Assembly (NCBI GenBank): GCA_023387715.1
Contig: JAEWHQ010000335.1
Span: forward strand, 1 to 7,123
Direction: 5' to 3'
Length of the DNA stretch: 7,123 nt
Source of the DNA: Pseudomonadota bacterium
Lineage (GTDB): Bacteria; Pseudomonadota; Alphaproteobacteria; Rhizobiales; Rhizobiaceae
The notes beneath the pieces were generated by a model. That model had not been told where the DNA came from. It ran no database searches and worked only from the letters and a program-made list of their open reading frames with translations. Position 1 is the first letter of the stretch; each line of letters begins with the position of its first letter. The translations under genes were made by a program, and so were the position numbers. Shown one piece after another: positions 1 through 6,317 of the stretch.

Positions 1-426
1 GGGAATGGCCCTTCGCAGCGCCAGCTTCGTGTGGGCGAACAAGTGCGCCATGCAATTGCGCAAGTGCTGCAACGCGAACAAATTCACGACGATTTGCTGG
101 AACAAACTGTTGTTTCCGTATCCGAAGTGCGTATGTCGCCGGATTTGAAAATTGCCACCTGCTTTATCACACCTTTGGGTGATGTTGATGATCAGGCAGT
201 GGTTAAGGCGCTGGCCAAGCACGCTAAATTCTTGCGTGGTAAAATGGCGCCATACTTAAGCCAGATGAAATATATGCCGGAATTCCGCTTCCGCATTGAT
301 ACAAGCTTTGACAATTTCTCGAAAATTGATGCTCTGTTGCGCTCTCCTGAAGTTGCCCGCGATCTTGATCAGGCAGCAGATGACGCTGACGAGTTTGATA
401 CCAAGCCTGAAGGCGGAGCAGAATAA
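1..426 (+). CDS. rbfA: Ribosome-binding factor A (RbfA), 5' end cut off by the window
   Basis: RbfA binds the 30S subunit and helps mature the 5' end of 16S rRNA, notably in the cold. The reading frame is open from base 1 ([14 protein letters not shown]...), so the GTG at 31-33 is an internal valine codon and not the start. The true start lies to the left, probably only a few codons away judging from the usual N-terminus of Rhizobiales RbfA. 141 codons and the TAA stop are visible. Family signatures seen are [37 protein letters not shown] and the C-terminal [21 protein letters not shown], which form the KH-like fold. The tail ([21 protein letters not shown]) is acidic and probably disordered. 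truB starts 2 nt after the stop, with a Shine-Dalgarno-like AGGCGGAG (411-418) inside the rbfA end, so the two are likely translationally coupled. In the family this pair normally follows nusA-infB. Confidence 0.96.
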   Translation, partial: GNGPSQRQLRVGEQVRHAIAQVLQREQIHDDLLEQTVVSVSEVRMSPDLKIATCFITPLGDVDDQAVVKALAKHAKFLRGKMAPYLSQMKYMPEFRFRIDTSFDNFSKIDALLRSPEVARDLDQAADDADEFDTKPEGGAE

Positions 427-428
427 GC

Positions 429-1412
429 ATGGCAAGACGCGGTAAGAAAAAAGGCCGTCCGGTTTCCGGCTGGGTTATCTTTGATAAGCCGAAAGGCATG
501 GGTTCGACAGAAGCCGTCTCAAAGATAAAATGGCTTTTTAATGCGGAAAAAGCAGGCCATGCTGGCACGCTTGATCCACTGGCCTCCGGCATGTTGCCGA
601 TTGCATTGGGCGAAGCCACCAAAACCGTTCCTTATGTTATGGACGGCACCAAGGTTTATCGTTTCCGCGTTGGTTGGGGCGAACAGCGCTCGACTGATGA
701 TATGGAAGGTGTTGTGACACATTCTTCGCAAAAGCGTCCTTCGCGTGAAGAGATTTTAGCTGCTGCCGCTCAATATGTCGGCGTGATCAGTCAGGTGCCG
801 CCACAGTTTTCAGCCATTAAAATTGATGGCGAACGCGCTTATGATCTAGCGCGCAGTGGTGAGGCGGTTGAAATTCCATCCCGTGAAGTAGAAATCGACA
901 GTCTTGATCTGGTGGAAATGCCGGATGAGCATTTTGCCGAATTTGAAGTTGTCTGTTCTAAAGGCACTTATGTTCGCTCGCTTGCCCGCGATATGGGGCT
1001 CGATCTTGGCTGCTATGGCTATATTGCCGAATTGCGCCGTGTCGAGGTGTCGCCGTTTACGGGTGAAGATTTGGTGACATTAAGCGAGCTGGAGCAGGTC
1101 TGGCCGCCTTTGCCGCCAAAGCCGGAAGAGGGTGAAGAAGTGGAAGAGCGTCCGTTTATCGTGCGCGATTTTTCAGCCCTTGATGCTTTTGTGATTGACA
1201 CTTTGGCGGCTCTTGAGTGCCTGCCGCAAGTGCCTCTGTCTGATGATCAGGCGCATCGTGTTCGCCTTGGCAATCCGGTGATTTTGCGTGGCCGTGATGC
1301 GCCGCTGGAAGCTGATGAAGCTTGTGTCACCACCAAGGGCAAACTCTTGGCGATTGGCCTCATTGAACAAGGTCAGTTCAAGCCGAAACGCGTTTTCACA
1401 TCCCTTTCATAA
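429..1412 (+). CDS. truB: tRNA pseudouridine(55) synthase TruB
   Basis: TruB converts U55 of the tRNA T-loop to pseudouridine and also acts as a tRNA-folding chaperone. The protein has 327 residues, slightly longer than the roughly 314 of E. coli. Visible family motifs are [15 protein letters not shown] with the catalytic Asp at residue 49, the YRF motif with Tyr77 (equivalent to E. coli Tyr76), [19 protein letters not shown] at 124-142, and [14 protein letters not shown] at 177-190. The N-terminus is strongly basic (ARRGKKKGR). A proline- and glutamate-rich stretch ([15 protein letters not shown], 226-240) lies between the catalytic domain and the C-terminal RNA-binding domain and looks like a lineage-specific linker. 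The ATG is preceded by AGGCGGAG (411-418) with 10 nt spacing, and sits 2 nt after the rbfA stop. A hairpin terminator follows directly, so truB seems to end its operon. Confidence 0.98.
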   Translation: MARRGKKKGRPVSGWVIFDKPKGMGSTEAVSKIKWLFNAEKAGHAGTLDPLASGMLPIALGEATKTVPYVMDGTKVYRFRVGWGEQRSTDDMEGVVTHSSQKRPSREEILAAAAQYVGVISQVPPQFSAIKIDGERAYDLARSGEAVEIPSREVEIDSLDLVEMPDEHFAEFEVVCSKGTYVRSLARDMGLDLGCYGYIAELRRVEVSPFTGEDLVTLSELEQVWPPLPPKPEEGEEVEERPFIVRDFSALDAFVIDTLAALECLPQVPLSDDQAHRVRLGNPVILRGRDAPLEADEACVTTKGKLLAIGLIEQGQFKPKRVFTSLS

Positions 1413-1415
1413 CCT

Positions 1416-1456
1416 ATTCCGGCGGGATGGCATTCATGCCGCCGGAGTTTGTTTTG
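1416..1456 (+). terminator. Rho-independent terminator after truB
   Basis: TCCGGCGG (1418-1425) pairs perfectly with CCGCCGGA (1439-1446). The stem is extended outward by T1417-G1447 wobble and A1416-T1448. The loop can form three more pairs (ATG 1427-1429 with CAT 1435-1437). A T-rich run, GTTTGTTTTG (1447-1456), follows. The T-run is interrupted by G, so termination may be partial. It starts 4 nt after the truB stop and most likely ends the rbfA-truB transcription unit. Confidence 0.75.
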
Positions 1457-1682
1457 CCCGCCATGAAATACGCAGTTTGCAAGAAACAGCCCTGTTGAAA
1501 TGGCTGATGGCAAAGGCTGAAAGCCAATTAAACGCGACACGCTCTAGTAATATTGCCTTATTTCGATTATATGCACTGCATTGGTTCTGTGTTTTTTTAA
1601 ATACAGACTCATTTAAACGGCCTTAGCTGGACGACATCCCGGCTCGGGCATCCCATTTCCCTCTCTTTAGAAAGGTATTACG
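1457..1682 (+). promoter_or_regulatory. rpsO upstream region and structured leader
   Basis: This gap between the truB terminator and rpsO holds no convincing gene. It must contain the rpsO promoter if the truB terminator is efficient, but I find no -35/-10 pair I would defend; the A/T-rich stretch around 1550-1605 is the likeliest place. Seen directly: an A/T-rich hairpin CTGTGTTT (1587-1594) / AAATACAG (1599-1606) with one G-T wobble and a TTTT loop; two TTTAAA hexamers (1596-1601 and 1612-1617); a CCCG/CGGG hairpin (1638-1641 with 1645-1648) flanked by a direct CATCCC repeat (1635-1640 and 1649-1654); and the Shine-Dalgarno AGAAAGG (1669-1675), 7 nt before the ATG. CTT at 1665-1667 could pair with AAG in the Shine-Dalgarno. 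S15 is known to autoregulate through leader RNA structures in several bacteria, so a control role here is plausible but inferred. Confidence 0.45.
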
Positions 1683-1952
1683 ATGTCGATTACAGCAGAA
1701 CGTAAAGCAGCTTTGATCAAAGAATATGCAACGAAGGAAGGTGACACCGGTTCACCTGAAGTTCAGATCGCTGTTCTTTCCGAGCGCATTTCAAACCTGA
1801 CCGAGCACTTCAAAGGCCACAAGAATGATAACCATTCACGTCGCGGTCTCTTGAAGCTGGTTTCCCAGCGTCGTCGTCTTCTCGACTACGTAAAGGGCGT
1901 TGATCAGGCTCGTTACCAGGCGCTCATCAGCCGTCTTGGCCTGCGTCGCTAA
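1683..1952 (+). CDS. rpsO: 30S ribosomal protein S15
   Basis: S15 is a primary 16S rRNA-binding protein of the 30S platform. It binds the three-way junction of helices 20-22 and, in the assembled ribosome, contacts 23S rRNA in an intersubunit bridge. The product has 89 codons, exactly the usual length. Family signatures are [15 protein letters not shown] (22-36), [32 protein letters not shown] (39-70) and the C-terminal LISRLGLRR. His42, Asp49 and Ser52 lie in the conserved rRNA-binding loop. The start is well supported by AGAAAGG at 7 nt spacing. The neighbour pnp follows in the same direction, the same pairing as in E. coli, where rpsO and pnp are partly co-transcribed and processed between the genes. 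Codon use resembles pnp (many CGT and CTG/CTT codons), as expected for a highly expressed gene. Confidence 0.99.
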   Translation: MSITAERKAALIKEYATKEGDTGSPEVQIAVLSERISNLTEHFKGHKNDNHSRRGLLKLVSQRRRLLDYVKGVDQARYQALISRLGLRR

Positions 1953-1960
1953 AATAAATT

Positions 1961-2016
1961 ACGGGCGATGTTTTCTAAACGTCGCCCGTTACTCTATGGG
2001 CTTTTTGAAAAAGCCC
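1961..2016 (+). terminator. Overlapping hairpins after rpsO, one of them terminator-like
   Basis: Three hairpins share bases here. Hairpin A pairs ACGGGCGA (1961-1968) with TCGCCCGT (1982-1989), and its stem continues inward through T-G, G-C and three T-A pairs, but no T-run follows directly. Hairpin T pairs GCCCGT (1984-1989) with ATGGGC (1996-2001), has a 6-nt loop and is followed at once by TTTTT (2002-2006), the shape of an intrinsic terminator. Hairpin B pairs GGGCTTTT (1998-2005) with AAAAGCCC (2009-2016), with a TGA loop. T excludes both A and B. A is the strongest and would form first, so readthrough into pnp is expected unless something blocks A. The assignment as terminator or attenuator is inference. 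Confidence 0.5.
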
Positions 2017-2026
2017 TGAAATGATC

Positions 2027-2102
2027 GTCATGGGGCAGGATTGCCGGTGGTTTTAGTCAAAGATGCTGTTTGCTTAAAACCACTTGTTGTCTTGCCCATG
2101 GC
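2027..2102 (+). promoter_or_regulatory. Long imperfect hairpin in the pnp leader (possible RNase III site)
   Basis: A single long stem can be drawn by eye. CATGGG (2029-2034) pairs with CCCATG (2095-2100); G2035 is bulged; CAGGA (2036-2040) pairs with TCTTG (2090-2094) including one G-T. A weak section with two single mismatches follows, then GTGGTTTTA (2047-2055) pairs perfectly with TAAAACCAC (2075-2083), and CAAA/TTTG (2058-2061 with 2069-2072) closes a 7-nt loop. That is about 30 pairs in 76 nt, ending 55 nt before the pnp Shine-Dalgarno. In E. coli, RNase III cuts a long leader stem of pnp mRNA and PNPase then represses its own synthesis. The position and shape here fit such a role, but it could also be a copy of a palindromic intergenic repeat. 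Confidence 0.55.
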
Positions 2103-2157
2103 CATTAAGCCAACCAGTGGGATGCTTGCTGCATAAGATTGCGCGGCATCTCCAATT

Positions 2158-2163
2158 GAAGGA
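2158..2163 (+). promoter_or_regulatory. pnp ribosome-binding site
   Basis: GAAGGA lies just upstream of two consecutive ATG codons (2167 and 2170). The spacing is 3 nt to the first ATG and 6 nt to the second, so the second is the better-placed start. Confidence 0.7.
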
Positions 2164-2169
2164 CATATG

Positions 2170-4311
2170 ATGTTCAATACCCACAAAGTGGAAATCGAAT
2201 GGGGCGGTCGTCCGCTCATTCTCGAAACAGGTAAAGTTGCCCGTCAGGCTGATGGTGCAGTGATTGCCACTTACGGTGAAACAATGGTTCTCGCAACTGT
2301 CGTTTCTGCCAAGGAACCAAAGCCGGGTCAGGATTTCTTTCCGCTGACCGTAAACTATCAGGAAAAGACCTATGCTGCCGGTAAAATTCCGGGCGGCTAT
2401 TTCAAGCGTGAAGGCCGTCCGAGCGAAAACGAAACCCTCGTTTCCCGCCTGATCGACCGTCCGATCCGTCCGCTTTTTGCTGATGGCTACAAGAACGACA
2501 CACAGGTTGTCATTACTGTTATTCAGCATGATCTGGAAAATGATCCGGACATCCTGTCGATGGTTGCCGCTTCTGCTGCTTTGACCCTTTCCGGCGTTCC
2601 TTTCATGGGCCCGATCGGTGCATCGCGCGTTGGTCTGATCAACGGCGAATATGTGCTCAACCCAAGCATTGATGTTCTGCCGGAATCCAGCCTTGATCTG
2701 GTTGTTGCCGGTACATCAGAAGCTGTTTTGATGGTTGAATCCGAAGCGCAGGAACTTTCCGAAGAGCTGATGCTCGGCGCTGTGATGTTCGGACACAAAG
2801 CATTCCAGCCTGTTATTGATGCGATCATCAAACTGGCTGAAGTTGCTGCTAAAGAGCCACGCGAGTTTGAAGCAGAAGATCTGTCCGATCTCGAAGGCAA
2901 AATGCTTGCAGTTGCAGAAGATGATCTGCGCGCTGCTTACAAGATCATCGACAAGCAGGCTCGTTATGCCGCTGTTGATGCTGCCAAGGCAAAAGTTAAA
3001 GCTCACTTCCTGCCGGAAGACGCAGAAACAACCGAATTCTCCAAAGAACAGGTTGATACTGTATTCAAGAGCTTGCAGGCCAAGATCGTTCGTTGGAACA
3101 TTCTGGATACCGGCAGCCGTATTGATGGCCGTGATCTGAGCACTGTTCGTGCGATTGATTCTCAGGTTCGTTTGCTGCCACGCACCCACGGTTCATCGCT
3201 TTTCACTCGCGGTGAAACACAGGCTTTCGTTGTTGCCACACTCGGCACCGGTGAAGATGAACAGTTTATCGATTCTCTGACCGGCATGTACAAGGAATCA
3301 TTCCTTCTGCATTACAACTTCCCGCCATATTCCGTTGGTGAAACCGGCCGTATGGGTTCGCCTGGCCGTCGTGAAATCGGTCACGGCAAGCTGGCATGGC
3401 GCGCAATTCATCCGATGCTGCCTGCCAAAGAACAGTTCCCGTACACCATCCGTGTTGTTTCGGAAATTACAGAATCAAACGGCTCTTCTTCGATGGCAAC
3501 TGTTTGCGGTGCATCACTTGCTCTGATGGATGCCGGTGTTCCTCTTCAGCGTCCGGTTGCAGGTATTGCAATGGGTCTGATCAAGGAAGGCGACCGTTAC
3601 GCAGTTCTGTCCGATATTCTGGGTGATGAAGATCATCTCGGCGATATGGACTTTAAGGTAGCCGGTACAGAAAACGGTATTACCGCTCTGCAGATGGACA
3701 TCAAAATTGATGGTATCACACAGGAAATCATGCAGATTGCGCTGGAACAGGCTAAGGGCGGTCGCATCCATATCCTCGGCGAAATGGCCAATGCACTGAG
3801 CGGTTCACGTGAAGAGCTGGGCGAATTTGCACCACGCATCGAAGTTATGAATATCCCGACCGACAAAATCCGTGATGTGATCGGTTCCGGCGGTAAGGTT
3901 ATTCGTGAGATCGTTGAAAAGACCGGCGCGAAAATCAACATCGAAGATGACGGCACTGTTAAAATTGCTTCTTCTTCGGCGAAAGAAATCGAAGCTGCTA
4001 AAAAGTGGATTCATTCCATTGTTGCTGAACCGGAAGTCGGCGAAATCTACGAAGGTACAGTTGTTAAAACTGCTGACTTCGGTGCATTCGTGAACTTCTT
4101 CGGTCCACGTGACGGCTTGGTACACATATCGCAGCTCGCTTCTGACCGCGTTGCCAAAACCACTGACGTGGTCAAGGAAGGCCAGAAGGTTTGGGTTAAA
4201 CTGATGGGCTTTGATGAGCGCGGTAAAGTTCGCTTGTCGATGAAGGTCGTTGATCAGGAAACCGGCAAAGAAGTGGTTGCTGAAAAGAAAGCAGAAGCAG
4301 ACGCTGAGTAA
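2170..4311 (+). CDS. pnp: Polyribonucleotide nucleotidyltransferase (PNPase)
   Basis: PNPase degrades RNA 3'-to-5' by phosphorolysis, releasing nucleoside diphosphates, and can add 3' tails. It works as a trimer with a central RNA channel and joins RNase E in degradosomes. The chosen start gives 713 residues ([11 protein letters not shown]..., as I recall from Brucella); the ATG one codon earlier would give 714. Order of domains: RNase PH-like core 1 (about 1-145), an alpha-helical domain (about 235-315), RNase PH-like core 2 (about 318-540), KH (about 555-612) and S1 (about 622-690). Visible key residues: the [12 protein letters not shown]-contact loop near 80, and the active-site segment [12 protein letters not shown] with Asp488, Asp494 and Lys496 (equivalent to E. 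coli Asp486, Asp492 and Lys494). The KH GSGG loop is at 572-575, and S1 opens [18 protein letters not shown]. The tail is Lys/Glu/Ala-rich. The protein looks intact. A structured leader precedes it and a strong terminator follows. Confidence 0.98.
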   Translation: MFNTHKVEIEWGGRPLILETGKVARQADGAVIATYGETMVLATVVSAKEPKPGQDFFPLTVNYQEKTYAAGKIPGGYFKREGRPSENETLVSRLIDRPIRPLFADGYKNDTQVVITVIQHDLENDPDILSMVAASAALTLSGVPFMGPIGASRVGLINGEYVLNPSIDVLPESSLDLVVAGTSEAVLMVESEAQELSEELMLGAVMFGHKAFQPVIDAIIKLAEVAAKEPREFEAEDLSDLEGKMLAVAEDDLRAAYKIIDKQARYAAVDAAKAKVKAHFLPEDAETTEFSKEQVDTVFKSLQAKIVRWNILDTGSRIDGRDLSTVRAIDSQVRLLPRTHGSSLFTRGETQAFVVATLGTGEDEQFIDSLTGMYKESFLLHYNFPPYSVGETGRMGSPGRREIGHGKLAWRAIHPMLPAKEQFPYTIRVVSEITESNGSSSMATVCGASLALMDAGVPLQRPVAGIAMGLIKEGDRYAVLSDILGDEDHLGDMDFKVAGTENGITALQMDIKIDGITQEIMQIALEQAKGGRIHILGEMANALSGSREELGEFAPRIEVMNIPTDKIRDVIGSGGKVIREIVEKTGAKINIEDDGTVKIASSSAKEIEAAKKWIHSIVAEPEVGEIYEGTVVKTADFGAFVNFFGPRDGLVHISQLASDRVAKTTDVVKEGQKVWVKLMGFDERGKVRLSMKVVDQETGKEVVAEKKAEADAE

Positions 4312-4336
4312 TCAGTGACTGGCTTTGTATTTCAAG

Positions 4337-4364
4337 AAAGCGCACCCAAAAGGTGCGCTTTTTT
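4337..4364 (+). terminator. Rho-independent terminator after pnp
   Basis: AAAGCGCACC (4337-4346) pairs perfectly with GGTGCGCTTT (4352-4361) around a CAAAA loop, and T4359-T4364 forms the T-run. It begins 25 nt after the pnp stop. This is a textbook intrinsic terminator. Confidence 0.93.
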
Positions 4365-4396
4365 ATTCATCTTAATTTGATGCAGGTGATGCGAAA

Positions 4397-5413
4397 ATGA
4401 TTTCAGGCGCGCAACAGACATTATTTTTACCCTTTGAACATGAGATTTTTGACATGCCGGAAGAAGGCGCGCGCTTTCTTGCCTGCGGTATTGCTGCTGA
4501 CCGGACATTAGACACATCATGGAAAGCGGTGCTGACGTGCCTGCAACCACAGCGGCCGGATTTTCTGGCGCTGGAACGCGAAGGCTTCAAAGCCGTGCCG
4601 CGTCTGGAAGGTGATGAGAGCTTTGATGGCGGCCTGTTGCTGCTTGGCAAACATCGCGGCCGCAATGAAGCATGGCTTGCCGAGATTTTGGCGCGGGTTA
4701 AGCCGGGCGGCACAATCATTGTTTCGGGCGATAAAAAGCTCGGTATTGATAGTTTTCGTAAACTGACAAGTGGCATTGCTGATATTGAAGACCGGATGTC
4801 GAAAAACCATGCGGTGGCTTTTTGGTTCAGACGCCCGGTCGATATTACGGATGAGCAATTGGCGGGCTTAAAGCCGGCACACAACCTCGTGGACGGGCTT
4901 TATTACACCCAAGCTGGCATGTTCTCATCAAATGCGGTTGATCGCGGCTCGGCGCTTCTGGTGCCTTATATGAAGGATATTCTTTTTGGTAATGTCGCTG
5001 ATTACGGTGCCGGATGGGGCTATTTAAGTGCACAGGCCTTGGCGCATGCACCGAAACTTGAACGTCTTGATCTTTATGAGGCTGATTACGAATCGCTTCA
5101 GGCAGCGCGTGAAAATTTGAAGCACGCTGAAAAACCGGTCAATTTTCATTGGTTTGATCTGACCAAAGAAGCGGTGACCGGTATTTATGACACGGTGATT
5201 ATGAACCCGCCTTTTCATGAGGGGCGCGCTACAGATGTTTCTTTGGGACAAAGCTTTATTAGTGCTGCGGCCAGACGTTTGAAAACCGGCGGCCGTTTGC
5301 TGATGGTGGCCAATCGTCAGCTGCCATATGAAGCGGTGCTGAAAGGCTCTTTCCGTGTCGTCAATCTGTTGAAAGACGAGGGCGGCTTCAAGGTGATCGA
5401 AGCGCGTAAATAG
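4397..5413 (+). CDS. rsmC: RsmC-like class I methyltransferase (probable 16S rRNA guanine-N2)
   Basis: The gene probably encodes the SAM-dependent enzyme that methylates the N2 of a 16S rRNA guanine (G1207 in E. coli) on the assembled 30S subunit. The protein has 338 residues, close to RsmC (343 in E. coli). The C-terminal half is a class I methyltransferase. The SAM-binding motif I is VADYGAGWGYLSAQAL (Asp202-Gly208), an acidic motif II follows (DLYEAD), and the catalytic NPPF of amino-methylating enzymes is at 270-273. The N-terminal half has a degenerate copy of the same fold (VKPGGTIIVSGDKKLGIDSFRK) without a SAM motif, the two-domain layout typical of RsmC and RlmG. AGGTGA (4384-4389) sits 7 nt before the ATG. 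The gene lies only about 30 nt after the pnp terminator and ends at a shared terminator facing fabI. RlmG or another substrate cannot be excluded from sequence alone; the class is certain, the exact target less so. Confidence 0.88.
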   Translation: MISGAQQTLFLPFEHEIFDMPEEGARFLACGIAADRTLDTSWKAVLTCLQPQRPDFLALEREGFKAVPRLEGDESFDGGLLLLGKHRGRNEAWLAEILARVKPGGTIIVSGDKKLGIDSFRKLTSGIADIEDRMSKNHAVAFWFRRPVDITDEQLAGLKPAHNLVDGLYYTQAGMFSSNAVDRGSALLVPYMKDILFGNVADYGAGWGYLSAQALAHAPKLERLDLYEADYESLQAARENLKHAEKPVNFHWFDLTKEAVTGIYDTVIMNPPFHEGRATDVSLGQSFISAAARRLKTGGRLLMVANRQLPYEAVLKGSFRVVNLLKDEGGFKVIEARK

Positions 5414-5439
5414 CGCGTTTCTTATTGCTATTTTGATAC

Positions 5440-5474
5440 AAAAACGCCGCCTTAGTTTTAAGGCGGCGTTTTTT
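5440..5474. terminator. Bidirectional terminator between rsmC and fabI
   Basis: AAAAACGCCGCCTTA (5440-5454) pairs perfectly with TAAGGCGGCGTTTTT (5459-5473) around GTTT. The 15-bp stem has a T-run on the plus strand (5469-5474) and an A-run at 5440-5444 that becomes a T-run on the minus strand. It begins 27 nt after the rsmC stop and ends 13 nt before the end of fabI, so it can stop both convergent transcripts. Confidence 0.93.
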
Positions 5475-5486
5475 GTTTTGGTATTT

Positions 5487-6305
5487 TTAATCGTTGCTGG
5501 TATCAGGCACTTTTTTCAGCTCATCAATTGATGGCATTGAAACGATATTATAGCCTGAATCCACAAAGTGAATTTCACCGGTCACACCGCTGGAAAGATC
5601 AGACAGCATGTAAAGCGCTGCTTTACCCACATCATCAATATCAACGGTACGGCGCAGCGGCGCATTGCGGCGCTGATAGGTGAAGATTTCGCGTGCATCA
5701 CCAATACCGGCACCTGCCAGCGTGCGCACAGGACCTGCAGAAATCGCATTAACGCGAATACCCTGCGGGCCGTAATCGGACGCCAGATAGCGAACCATCG
5801 CTTCAAGAGCAGCTTTAGCCACGCCCATTACGTTATAGTTCGGGATCACGCGGGTAGAGCCACCATAGGTGAGCGTCAGCATCGAGCCGCCTTCTTTCAT
5901 CAGCTTGGCAGCGCGTTGCGCCACTTCGGTGAAGGAAAAGGCAGAGATAACCATGGTGCGGCTGAAGTTTTCGCGCGTTGTTACATCCGCATAACGGCCT
6001 TTCAGCTCGTTCTTGTCGGAGAAACCAATAGCGTGCACAACAAAGTCCAAACCACCCCATTCTTTTTCAATGGTTTCGAACACTTTGTCGACCGAGGCAA
6101 TATCTTCCACATCGCAAGGCAGCACAAATTTAGAACCGGCTTGTTCAGCCAGTGGCATGACGCGCTTGCCCAATGCTTCGCCCTGATAGGTAAATGCAAG
6201 TTCTGCGCCCTGATCGGCGAGGTTTTTTGCAATGCCCCAAGCGATTGAATGGTTATTCGCGACCCCCATAATCAGGCCGCGTTTACCTTTCATAAGACCT
6301 TCCAT
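5487..6305 (-). CDS. fabI: Enoyl-[acyl-carrier-protein] reductase (NADH), FabI
   Basis: FabI performs the last step of each fatty acid elongation cycle, reducing trans-2-enoyl-ACP with NADH, and is the classic target of triclosan and diazaborines. The protein has 272 residues, slightly longer than E. coli (262). It is a divergent short-chain dehydrogenase. The nucleotide-binding N-terminus reads GLIMGVANNHSIAWGIAK (10-27), and HAIGF (91-95) contains Gly94, equivalent to E. coli Gly93 at the inhibitor site. The catalytic Tyr-X6-Lys is Tyr157 and Lys164 in PNYNVMGVAK, with Tyr147 at the position of E. coli Tyr146. The C-terminal SAGPVRTLAGAGI segment is part of the substrate loop. The start at 6305 has GGAGAA (plus-strand 6311-6316) 5 nt upstream. 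An alternative ATG four codons in would lack this spacing. fabB ends 12 nt upstream on the same strand, so the two form one operon. Rhizobiales often carry a second FabI, so this may not be the only copy. Confidence 0.97.
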   Translation of the reverse strand: MEGLMKGKRGLIMGVANNHSIAWGIAKNLADQGAELAFTYQGEALGKRVMPLAEQAGSKFVLPCDVEDIASVDKVFETIEKEWGGLDFVVHAIGFSDKNELKGRYADVTTRENFSRTMVISAFSFTEVAQRAAKLMKEGGSMLTLTYGGSTRVIPNYNVMGVAKAALEAMVRYLASDYGPQGIRVNAISAGPVRTLAGAGIGDAREIFTYQRRNAPLRRTVDIDDVGKAALYMLSDLSSGVTGEIHFVDSGYNIVSMPSIDELKKVPDTSND

Positions 6306-6317
6306 ATATTTTCTCCG

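Noticed and set aside
31..33. GTG as the start of rbfA
   Set aside because: The frame is open to base 1 and the residues before it (SQRQLR) match the RbfA N-terminus, so GTG is an internal valine.
1596..1617. Two TTTAAA hexamers upstream of rpsO as a CtrA site
   Set aside because: CtrA boxes are TTAA-N7-TTAA; here the TTAA cores are separated by 12 nt, so the spacing is wrong.
1288..1626. 112-codon open frame running from within truB into the intergenic region
   Set aside because: It begins inside truB in another frame, crosses the truB terminator and has no recognisable domain; the product composition looks random.
1998..2016. GGGCTTTT/AAAAGCCC as a plain rpsO terminator
   Set aside because: The T-run is in the left arm and no T-run follows the right arm, the reverse of an intrinsic terminator on this strand.
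2074..2529. 151-codon minus-strand open frame across the pnp leader
   Set aside because: It lies opposite the conserved pnp N-terminus and the leader hairpin, with no family resemblance.
4372..4884. 170-codon minus-strand open frame over the start of rsmC
   Set aside because: It is serine/proline/arginine-rich in the way of antisense shadows and lies opposite a well-supported methyltransferase.
5568..6248. 226-codon open frame on the plus strand opposite fabI
   Set aside because: It is entirely antisense to an intact fabI, has no recognisable family motif and no good ribosome-binding site; it is a shadow of the coding bias of fabI.
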